Shown in pieces: positions 1 to 5,577 of a DNA stretch of 6,965 bases (the stretch's first letter is position 1; every line of letters begins with the position of its first letter). The stretch is from Abditibacteriota bacterium (GTDB lineage Bacteria; Armatimonadota; UBA5829), in contig JAGDAG010000241.1 of NCBI GenBank assembly GCA_017959625.1, positions 1-6,965 on the forward strand. Reading direction: 5' to 3'. The translations under genes and the position numbers were made by a program. The notes under the pieces were generated by a model, which worked only from the letters and a program-made list of their open reading frames with translations, had not been told where the DNA came from and ran no database searches.

Positions 1-1
1 C

Positions 2-871
2 CTTTTCGTAAGGCCCGATATGGATATGATCGATCTCTTTATCGGCTGCGAGGGCATCCTGGCGCTGATAACCGGCATGACAGTAAGGCTTATCGAGCAG
101 CCGGAGATCTGCGGGGCCATCATGTTCCTCCGGTCCGAGGAGGCAGCCTTCCGGCTTGTGGATACCCTCCGGCGGCGGCAGGATATGAATACAGTGGCCC
201 TGGAATATTTTGACGGCCGGTCTCTGGACCTGCTGGAATATATGAAAAGGGAAAAGGGGGTCTTCGAAAAGGTGAAGCCCGTCCCCGAAGGCGCGCGCTG
301 CGCGGTCTATGCGGAGCTCCACGTAAAGAGCGACGCAGAGCTGGACGCCCTTCTGGAGATAACGGAGGAATTCGGCATAAGCGAGGAGGATATGCTCTGC
401 GGCTTTGACGCCGGGTCGGTGGCGCCTCTCAAGACCTTCAGGCACGCCGTTCCGGAAGCCGTGAACATGCTTGTGGCAGAGAAAAAGCGTTCCGATCCCT
501 CCATCACGAAGCTGGGGACCGATATGTCCGTCCCCGACAGGTACCTCGCCGAGACCGTGGCGATGTACCGGTCCGATCTGGAGGCGTCGGGGCTCCGCTG
601 CGTGATATTCGGCCATATAGGCAACAACCACCTGCACGTGAATATAATTCCCGAAAACAGTGATGAGTACCTGCGGGGCAAGGAGTTGTATAAGGGCTGG
701 GCCCGCCGCATATCCGCCCTGGGAGGCTCCGTTTCCGCCGAACACGGCATAGGAAAGCTGAAGAAGGACTTCCTGGCCCTTATGTATTCGCCGGAGGAGC
801 TGGAGGGCATGAGATATCTGAAACGCTGTTTCGATCCCGAAAATATATTAAGCAAAGGAAATATGATATGA
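2..871 (+). CDS. FAD-linked oxidase, GlcD / D-lactate dehydrogenase type, C-terminal part (5' end outside the window)
   Basis: The frame is already open at base 2, so the start codon and most of the N-terminal FAD-binding domain lie upstream. The first visible residues (D-L-F-I-G-C-E-G-I-L-A-L-I-T, about 32-73) match the end of the FAD-binding (PCMH-type) domain, where relatives read LFVGSEGTLGVIT. The rest is the FAD-oxidase C-terminal domain. It has the histidine cluster GHIGNNHLHVN (611-643), the SAEHGIGK motif near 733-756 and the family ending FDPENIL. Members oxidise 2-hydroxy acids such as glycolate or D-lactate using flavin, passing electrons to a partner or to quinone. The substrate cannot be told here. 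The NN in the histidine cluster replaces the commoner GDGN. No GlcF-type iron-sulfur partner is next to it. The stop overlaps the next start by four bases (ATGA, 868-871), implying co-translation with the dehydrogenase. The family call is firm and the substrate is unknown. Confidence 0.9.
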   Translation, partial: LFVRPDMDMIDLFIGCEGILALITGMTVRLIEQPEICGAIMFLRSEEAAFRLVDTLRRRQDMNTVALEYFDGRSLDLLEYMKREKGVFEKVKPVPEGARCAVYAELHVKSDAELDALLEITEEFGISEEDMLCGFDAGSVAPLKTFRHAVPEAVNMLVAEKKRSDPSITKLGTDMSVPDRYLAETVAMYRSDLEASGLRCVIFGHIGNNHLHVNIIPENSDEYLRGKELYKGWARRISALGGSVSAEHGIGKLKKDFLALMYSPEELEGMRYLKRCFDPENILSKGNMI

Positions 872-1908
872 GATCTGCAAAACTTACCGCTATCAGGACC
901 GTAGAGATCTTTGACGAGCCTATGCCGGAGATCCGCGGTGACAAGGACGTTCTTATCAAGGTGAAGGCCGTGGGCATCTGCGGCTCCGACGTGCATTATT
1001 ATACCGACGGCATGATAGGGAGCCAGGTGGTAAAGTTCCCCTTTACCGTAGGGCACGAGGGCGCCGGCATAGTCGAGGCCACAGGCAGCGCCGTGACCCG
1101 GGTGAAGCCCGGCGACAGGATAGCCATTGAACCCGCTATGCCCTGTTTCGGCTGCGACCAGTGCCTCGCCGGCCGGTTCAACACCTGCCGCAAGCTGAAA
1201 TTTTTGGGCTGTCCCGGCCAGGCGGAGGGCTGCCTTTCCGAATATATAGTGATGCCGGAAACCAGCTGTTTTCCTATTCCGGATTCCATGAATTATGAAG
1301 AAGCGTCCATATCCGAGCCTCTGGCTATAGGTTATTACGCCGTGAAGCGTTCCATACCCATGAAAGGCAAAAAGATAGCCATCCTGGGCGCCGGGCCCGT
1401 AGGCCTGTGCGTGCTTCTCTCCGCTCTGGAATTCGGAGCAGCGGAGATATACGTTACCGACAGGCTGGATTACAGGCTGGAAATGGCCATGGCCATGGGG
1501 GCTGCGTGGGCCGCAAATCCCGATAAGGCCGATATAGTAAAGGGCATATACGGGGCCTGTCCCGAAGGCATAGACTGCGTGTTCGAGTGCTGCGGACAGC
1601 AAAGCGCCATGGATCAGGCGGTGGATCTCCTGAAGCCCGGCGGCAGGATGATGCTCATAGGCATTCCCGCCACCTCGGAAAGGGTGAGCTTTAAGATAGA
1701 TCTCATAAGGCGCAAGGAACTGGATATCCGCAACGTGCGGCGCCAGAACGAATGCTGCCGGTCCGCCCTGGACTTTATCGCTTCGGGCAAGATCAACGTG
1801 AACCTTATGGTCACCCACAGGTTCGGCCTCGAAGATACCGGCAAAGCCATGGAGACGGTGGCCGGTTATTCCGACGGCGTTGTAAAGGCAATGATAGATT
1901 TTGATTGA
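868..1908 (+). CDS. Zinc-dependent medium-chain dehydrogenase, sorbitol/polyol dehydrogenase type
   Basis: This complete 346-residue protein has the usual length for the family. The GroES-like catalytic domain carries probable catalytic zinc ligands C38 (GICGSD), H63-E64 (GHE) and E150 (SEP). The structural zinc site is the full set C93, C96, C99 and C107. The Rossmann domain has GAGPVG at 174-179, and an acidic residue (D198) at the end of the second strand favours NAD+ over NADP+. RRQNE at 291-295 is the kind of motif seen in sorbitol and xylitol dehydrogenases. It probably oxidises a secondary alcohol of a polyol or sugar acid in the cytoplasm; L-threonine or butanediol dehydrogenase activity is a less likely alternative. 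The ATG at 868 overlaps the upstream stop, and AAAGGAA at 854-860 lies 7 nt before it. Between the flavin oxidase and the aldolase it looks like one step of a carbohydrate or polyol pathway (inference). Confidence 0.9.
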   Translation: MRSAKLTAIRTVEIFDEPMPEIRGDKDVLIKVKAVGICGSDVHYYTDGMIGSQVVKFPFTVGHEGAGIVEATGSAVTRVKPGDRIAIEPAMPCFGCDQCLAGRFNTCRKLKFLGCPGQAEGCLSEYIVMPETSCFPIPDSMNYEEASISEPLAIGYYAVKRSIPMKGKKIAILGAGPVGLCVLLSALEFGAAEIYVTDRLDYRLEMAMAMGAAWAANPDKADIVKGIYGACPEGIDCVFECCGQQSAMDQAVDLLKPGGRMMLIGIPATSERVSFKIDLIRRKELDIRNVRRQNECCRSALDFIASGKINVNLMVTHRFGLEDTGKAMETVAGYSDGVVKAMIDFD

Positions 1909-1920
1909 CAGGAGAACAGT

Positions 1921-2640
1921 ATGAAGCTCATAGAAAAATATTCCGCCGAGACAGATCTCTTCATAAAGGTTTGCCACCGGCTGGCCGAAAGAAACTTTGT
2001 TACCTCCGCGGGGGGCAACGCCGCCTGGCGCCTTGAAGACGACGTGGTCCTCATAACCCCTACCAAGACCTGGAAGGGGGACGTCTGCAGGGACAACGTC
2101 ATATTCATCGATATGAAGGGCGATACCGTGGAGGGAACGGCAAAGCCCACCGGCGAAAAGCCCATGTATCTCAGGTTCTTCCACGACAGGCCGGATATCA
2201 AAAGCGTGATACACTGCCATCCTCCCTGCGCCTGCGCCTGCGCCGTCATAAAGGAACGGGAGCTTCTGATGCTGCCCTTCTATCCCGAGACCGTGACCGA
2301 GGTGGGGCCCATCCCCACGGTGCCTTACGGCGAGCCTCTCACCAAAAAGCTGGCGGATAATTTTGCTCCGTATCTGCCCTATTACAACAGCTTTATCATG
2401 GAAAAGCACGGGCTGGTGACCATGTCCCGGGGAGATATTTACTGCACCATGCAGACCATCGAGCTGGCGGAAGCGTCCATAGACTCGGTGCTGAAGGCCA
2501 AGGCCGCCGGCACCCTGAACCCCATCAACGACGAGGAACTCCGGGACCTGAGCAACGTGATGAGCACCAGGGACCTGCCTCTCTACGGGGCCCCCGGCGC
2601 CAACAGGACCCTCGTTGAGTGCTACAAGCGCAGGATATAG
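1921..2640 (+). CDS. Class II aldolase / adducin family protein (L-fuculose-phosphate aldolase-like)
   Basis: This complete 239-residue protein is close to the usual size of fuculose-phosphate and ribulose-phosphate class II enzymes. Visible landmarks are the N-terminal phosphate-loop motif SAGGN (29-33), the probable catalytic glutamate E79 (KPTGEKP), and zinc ligands H98 and H100 (HCHPP) with H163 (EKHG). All four residues of the FucA metal and catalytic set (E, H, H, H) are present. Family members cleave a ketose 1-phosphate to dihydroxyacetone phosphate plus an aldehyde; relatives act as epimerases, dehydratases or decarboxylases. Substrates such as fuculose-, rhamnulose- or 5-deoxyribulose-phosphate cannot be separated by reading. 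A Cys-rich stretch (C103, C105, C107) follows the zinc site and is encoded by a hexanucleotide repeat. The gene starts 12 nt after the dehydrogenase, with AGGAG at 1910-1914 spaced 6 nt from the ATG. It is probably in the same pathway as the two preceding genes. Confidence 0.88.
   Translation: MKLIEKYSAETDLFIKVCHRLAERNFVTSAGGNAAWRLEDDVVLITPTKTWKGDVCRDNVIFIDMKGDTVEGTAKPTGEKPMYLRFFHDRPDIKSVIHCHPPCACACAVIKERELLMLPFYPETVTEVGPIPTVPYGEPLTKKLADNFAPYLPYYNSFIMEKHGLVTMSRGDIYCTMQTIELAEASIDSVLKAKAAGTLNPINDEELRDLSNVMSTRDLPLYGAPGANRTLVECYKRRI
2227..2244 (+). repeat. Perfect hexanucleotide tandem repeat, TGCGCC x3, inside the aldolase gene
   Basis: Three perfect copies of TGCGCC lie in frame, just after the codons for the zinc-binding HCH motif, and encode Cys-Ala three times (residues 103-108). 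The unit is six bases, so gain or loss of a copy would keep the reading frame and only lengthen or shorten this helix. Three copies is a short run and may simply reflect codon choice for an Ala/Cys-rich helix. Confidence 0.8.
2632..2635 (+). promoter_or_regulatory. Shine-Dalgarno for the short basic ORF
   Basis: AGGA lies in the last codons of the aldolase gene, 6 nt before an ATG at 2642, which itself comes one base after the aldolase stop (TAG, 2638-2640). The spacing is right for ribosome binding. This is the main reason for choosing 2642, rather than the in-frame TTG at 2615, as the start of the short ORF. Confidence 0.5.
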
Positions 2641-2641
2641 T

Positions 2642-2812
2642 ATGCCAAAATACAAAATGAAAAAGATCACCATCATAAAAAAGGATACGGAAAAAACCGC
2701 CCGGGACAAAAACGGGGCGGTGGACTATATGCCGATGGGATTGAGCGAATACAGAAAAACAGCGCGATTGCGAAAGAAAACGGGTGTTGCAAAAACAGAT
2801 GAGAATAACTGA
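2642..2812 (+). CDS. Short, highly basic hypothetical protein (56 aa)
   Basis: I do not recognise this protein. It would be 56 residues with 12 Lys and 4 Arg against 7 acidic residues, so strongly positive, with no cysteine, no membrane segment and no signal peptide. The lysines cluster at the N-terminus (K3, K5, K7, K8, K13, K14) and near the C-terminus (R42, R44, K45, K46), which would suit a nucleic-acid- or ribosome-binding peptide. That is only a guess from charge. In favour of a real gene: a good Shine-Dalgarno 6 nt upstream, a start one base after the aldolase stop, and a 14-nt overlap with the next gene that would couple translation. Against it: no recognised homologue, and the stretch is visibly poorer in GC than the flanking genes, so it may be a leader or spacer that happens to be open. 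Confidence 0.4.
   Translation: MPKYKMKKITIIKKDTEKTARDKNGAVDYMPMGLSEYRKTARLRKKTGVAKTDENN
2696..2721 (-). terminator. GC-rich inverted repeat, terminator-like only on the minus strand
   Basis: ACCGCCC (2696-2702) and GGGCGGT (2715-2721) are exact reverse complements around a 12-nt loop, giving seven pairs. On the + strand nothing T-rich follows, so it is not a terminator for the operon. Read on the minus strand, the stem is followed by a run of T (complement of the A run 2691-2696, the first T being the last base of the stem), the layout of an intrinsic terminator. No convincing minus-strand gene enters it in this window. It may be an antisense-transcription stop, an RNA fold ahead of the femX-like gene, or chance. 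Confidence 0.3.
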
Positions 2813-3881
2813 GATCACCGAAGCCCGGCGGGACACGTTCAACAATTTCGTGGCGTGGTTCCCCTGGGGCGACCTGCTGCAGTCCTGGGAATGGGGCGAA
2901 CTGAAGGCCAAAAGCGGCTGGCAGCCCATAAGGCTTCTGGCGGAGGACGACTCCGGCGAGGTCTGCGCCGCCGCTTCCATACTGAAAAAGCCCCTGCCGG
3001 TTTTTAAACACAAGTGTATCTTTTATATCCCCAGGGGCTTCGTAATGGATACCATCGACAGGGATGCCGTCCTGGAATTTACCGCGGGCATCAAAAAGCT
3101 GGCCCGGAAGCACGGGGCCATACTGGTGAAGATCGACCCGCCCATAGAGATCAGCGACAGCGTCAGCCTGGCAAATCTGCAGGCGGCGGGGTTCCGGGAG
3201 GTGGTCTCCGACGGCTTCGGCGGCACCCAGCCCAAATGCGTCATGCAGCTGATGCTGACGGACAAAAACAACAAAGAGCGCTCTCTGGAGGACATATTCG
3301 GCTCCTTCAAGGAAAAATGGCGCTACAACATCCGGCTGGCCGAACGCAGAGGCGTGAAGGCAAAGACCGAATGCACAAAGGATGACCTCCCGGTATTTTA
3401 CGAACTTTTGAAGGAGACCTGCGAAAGGGACGGCTTTCTGGTGCGGGGCTACGAGTATTTCAGCAATATGTGGGATCTTCTGTATCCCAAGGGGTATCTG
3501 AAAATGTTCCTCACGTATTACGAGGATACTCCCGTCTCCGGTTCCCTGTGCTATCTGTGGGGCGACAAGGCCATGTACACCTACGGCGCGTCCTCCAATC
3601 AGTTCAGAAAGCATATGCCCAACCATCTCATGCAGTGGGAAATGATCAAATGGGCCCACGAAAGCAACTGCCGCATTTACGATTTCCGCGGCGTGAGCCC
3701 CAAAAAGGAAGGGGAAGACAAACTCAGCGGCCTCAACAGGTTCAAGGAAGGCTTCTCGCCGGAGTTCGTAGAGTATATAGGCGAATACGACCTGGTGGTG
3801 GACGGCTTCTTCTACGGTCTGTGGGTCAAGCTCCTGCCCCGGGCCAGACAGCTTATGAAAAAAGCGGCCGTATCCAAATGA
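2799..3881 (+). CDS. FemX/MurM-type lipid II amino-acyl transferase (FemABX family)
   Basis: This protein has 360 residues from the ATG at 2799. Family landmarks are QSWEWGELK (28-36), KWRYNIRLAERRGV (174-187), YGASS (262-266), YDFRGVSP (294-301) and GLNRFKEGF (311-319). Together they describe the paired GNAT-like domains of FemABX enzymes, without the long coiled-coil arm of FemA/FemB. These enzymes take an amino acid from aminoacyl-tRNA and attach it to the stem peptide of lipid II on the inner face of the membrane, starting an interpeptide bridge. Which amino acid is added cannot be read. A GTG at 2784 would add five residues, but relatives begin close to MxIxEIT, so 2799 is preferred. Neither start has a strong Shine-Dalgarno; the short upstream ORF overlaps by 14 nt and may supply ribosomes. 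The stop overlaps the racemase start by ATGA (3878-3881), and both products serve peptidoglycan synthesis. Confidence 0.85.
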   Translation: MRITEITEARRDTFNNFVAWFPWGDLLQSWEWGELKAKSGWQPIRLLAEDDSGEVCAAASILKKPLPVFKHKCIFYIPRGFVMDTIDRDAVLEFTAGIKKLARKHGAILVKIDPPIEISDSVSLANLQAAGFREVVSDGFGGTQPKCVMQLMLTDKNNKERSLEDIFGSFKEKWRYNIRLAERRGVKAKTECTKDDLPVFYELLKETCERDGFLVRGYEYFSNMWDLLYPKGYLKMFLTYYEDTPVSGSLCYLWGDKAMYTYGASSNQFRKHMPNHLMQWEMIKWAHESNCRIYDFRGVSPKKEGEDKLSGLNRFKEGFSPEFVEYIGEYDLVVDGFFYGLWVKLLPRARQLMKKAAVSK

Positions 3882-4978
3882 ACGACATCTGGGTAGAGGT
3901 CAGCAGAGAAGGCCTCCGGCACAACTATTCCGTGATCCGGGGCCTCCTTGCCCCCGAAACAAAGCTTTGCTGCGTGGTGAAATCCAACGGCTACGGACAC
4001 GGCATAAAGGAAGCCGGCCGCATTTTTTCGGAAGCCGGCTGCGATTATCTGGCAGTCACCCATATTTACGAAGCGGAGCTTTTGCGGGACGCCGGGATCA
4101 ACAAAAACGTCCTTGTTTTCATGAACCCCTCCAAAGAAAACATCCCCCGGGCCCTGGACCTTGGGCTGGAGATTACCGTATCGAATATCCGCGATGCGGA
4201 AAACATCGACGCCGCCGCTCGCTGCAAAGGCGTCACGGCGCCGGTACACGTCAAGGTGGATACCGGCATGGGGCGCCTGGGAGTCAGGCCCGGCGTGGTG
4301 ACGGAGCTGTTCGGACGCATGTCAGGCATGAAAAATATCAGGGTGGCGGGCATATACACCCACTTTGCCCGTTCGGGAGAGCTGGATATCAAGTTCACCC
4401 GGCAGCAGTTCGGCAAGTTTCAGAACGCCCTTACGGACCTGAAAAGAAACGGCTATTCCTACGGCATGGCCCATTGCTGCAATTCCGGGGCCGCCCTCAG
4501 GTTCCCGGACATGCATCTGGATATGGTCAGGGTGGGGACGAGCCTTTACGGGCAGTTCCCCTCGATATATGCGAAAAAAGACGATATAGAACTGCAGAAC
4601 ACCTGGAAGCTTTGCTGCAGGGTATGCGAGATCAAGGAGCTACGGCCCGGGGACACAGTGGGCTACGGAAGCGAATTCGTAGCCAGAAAGCCCATGACCT
4701 GCGCCGTGATCTCGGCTGGCTTCGGAGACGGTTTCACCATGATCCCCGAGTCGCTGATCTACAGGATGGAGCCCCTGAGGTATTTCGTAAAAAAATATTT
4801 CCGCAAAAGATACGTCAGGATAAAGGATATGCAGGCGGATATCCTGGGAAAGGTGGCTATGCAGATGACCATAGTCGATATCACCGCTATCAAAGACAAG
4901 GTAAATATAGACGACCGGGTGGAACTGGCCTGTATGCGCATACCGGTGGATTATTATATCCCCAGGGTGATCGTCTGA
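3878..4978 (+). CDS. alr: Alanine racemase (PLP-dependent, fold type III)
   Basis: This 366-residue protein matches the family length. The PLP lysine is K35 in VVKSNGYGHG. Other conserved residues are K126 and R133 (VKVDTGMGRLG), H162 (YTHFA), N202-S203, R218 (MVRVGTSLYG, the arginine facing the pyridine nitrogen) and the second catalytic base Y263 (VGYGSEF). It should interconvert L- and D-alanine in the cytoplasm to feed D-Ala-D-Ala synthesis. Several usually conserved positions differ. GYADG is GFGDG (281-285), the arginine that normally follows it is M288, and the C-terminal MDQ is MQM (328-330). A basic stretch lies at 301-315. Activity on another amino acid, such as serine, is therefore possible. 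The frame is open much further upstream, back inside the femX-like gene, but the ATG at 3878 gives the correct N-terminus. No clear Shine-Dalgarno is present; the ATGA overlap implies coupling to the preceding gene. Confidence 0.88.
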   Translation: MNDIWVEVSREGLRHNYSVIRGLLAPETKLCCVVKSNGYGHGIKEAGRIFSEAGCDYLAVTHIYEAELLRDAGINKNVLVFMNPSKENIPRALDLGLEITVSNIRDAENIDAAARCKGVTAPVHVKVDTGMGRLGVRPGVVTELFGRMSGMKNIRVAGIYTHFARSGELDIKFTRQQFGKFQNALTDLKRNGYSYGMAHCCNSGAALRFPDMHLDMVRVGTSLYGQFPSIYAKKDDIELQNTWKLCCRVCEIKELRPGDTVGYGSEFVARKPMTCAVISAGFGDGFTMIPESLIYRMEPLRYFVKKYFRKRYVRIKDMQADILGKVAMQMTIVDITAIKDKVNIDDRVELACMRIPVDYYIPRVIV

Positions 4979-4982
4979 AGGA
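4978..4982 (+). promoter_or_regulatory. Shine-Dalgarno that decides the gmk start
   Basis: AAGGA overlaps the last base of the racemase stop. Two in-frame ATGs follow. The one at 4984 is only 1 nt away, too close for initiation, while the one at 4990 is 7 nt away. The second is therefore the likely start. Confidence 0.65.
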
Positions 4983-4989
4983 TATGCCG

Positions 4990-5577
4990 ATGAAAAACAA
5001 AAACGGACTGGTGGTGGTCATATCCGGGCCTTCGGGCGTGGGCAAGGGAAGCGTTTCCTCGCTCCTCAGGAAGGAGCTTCCGGATATCGAGGAATGCATA
5101 ACCTGTACCACGAGAAAGCCCAGGGAAGGGGAAAAAGACGGAAAAGACTATTTTTTCCTGACCCGGGAGGAATTTGAAGCAAGAAGAAAGAACGGCTTCT
5201 TTCTTGAATCCGCCCTCGTCCACGGGAACTTATACGGAACTCCCCGGGACGAAGTGGAGTCCCTTATAAAAAAGGGAAAGCTCGTTCTTCTGGAAATAGA
5301 CGTCCAGGGCGGGATAAACGTAAAACGGTCGGGCGTAAACGCGCTCGGCGTTTTCCTTATGCCTCCGGAACCGGCCCTGGAATATCTTGAAAAGCGCCTT
5401 GAGAAGAGGGGGACGGAAACTCCCGGGGAGATCAGGACCAGGACAAAGAACGCTCTTGGGGAGATCGCCCGCAAAAACGAGTACGACGCCGTCGTGACAA
5501 ACGACGATCTCCGGCGGTGTACGGAGGAAGTGAAGGAGATCATAATGTCGAGACTGAGGGAACTTAATGGGGAATAA
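4990..5577 (+). CDS. gmk: Guanylate kinase
   Basis: This 195-residue protein phosphorylates GMP to GDP with ATP in the cytoplasm, an essential step of GTP and dGTP supply. The P-loop is GPSGVGK (13-19) at the end of the first strand. The GMP-binding region holds TTRKPREGE (40-48) with R42 and R45, and DY (53-54). It is followed by the acceptor-side E73 and Y82, the IDVQG strand (103-107) and the arginine-rich lid (R137, R140, R149, R151). VVTNDDL (168-174) is the usual C-terminal nucleotide-base motif. The start at 4990 is chosen by Shine-Dalgarno spacing; 4984 would add two residues. It starts 11 nt after the racemase stop and overlaps coaBC by 11 nt. In many bacteria rpoZ lies between gmk and coaBC; here there is no room for it. 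Confidence 0.96.
   Translation: MKNKNGLVVVISGPSGVGKGSVSSLLRKELPDIEECITCTTRKPREGEKDGKDYFFLTREEFEARRKNGFFLESALVHGNLYGTPRDEVESLIKKGKLVLLEIDVQGGINVKRSGVNALGVFLMPPEPALEYLEKRLEKRGTETPGEIRTRTKNALGEIARKNEYDAVVTNDDLRRCTEEVKEIIMSRLRELNGE

Noticed and set aside
307..2709. An 800-codon open frame on the minus strand running under three + strand genes.
   Set aside because: It is codon-for-codon opposite the dehydrogenase and aldolase, so it stays open because those genes avoid TTA, CTA and TCA codons. The translation is low-complexity (Gly, His, Ala, Val), shows no family motif, and contradicts three strongly supported + strand proteins.
2741..2770. TTGAGC at 2741 as a possible -35 element for a promoter ahead of the femX-like gene.
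   Set aside because: No TATAAT-like -10 lies 16-18 nt downstream; the sequence there is GC-rich.
3470..3877. In-frame upstream extension of the alanine racemase inside the femX-like gene.
   Set aside because: The added residues resemble no domain and overlap a well-supported gene. The racemase homology begins within a few residues of the ATG at 3878.
3967..4983. A long + strand open frame running across the racemase gene into gmk.
   Set aside because: Only the part from 4990 encodes recognisable guanylate kinase. The upstream part is an Arg/Gly/His-rich shadow of the racemase gene, so it is not a fusion protein.
4984..4989. ATG at 4984 as the gmk start.
   Set aside because: It is only 1 nt from the Shine-Dalgarno AAGGA. 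The next in-frame ATG at 4990 has proper spacing.
5268..5274. A AAA AAG heptamer in gmk in the phase used for -1 ribosomal frameshifting.
   Set aside because: It encodes an ordinary Ile-Lys-Lys stretch in the middle of an intact kinase. I see no clear stimulatory structure or biologically sensible shifted product.
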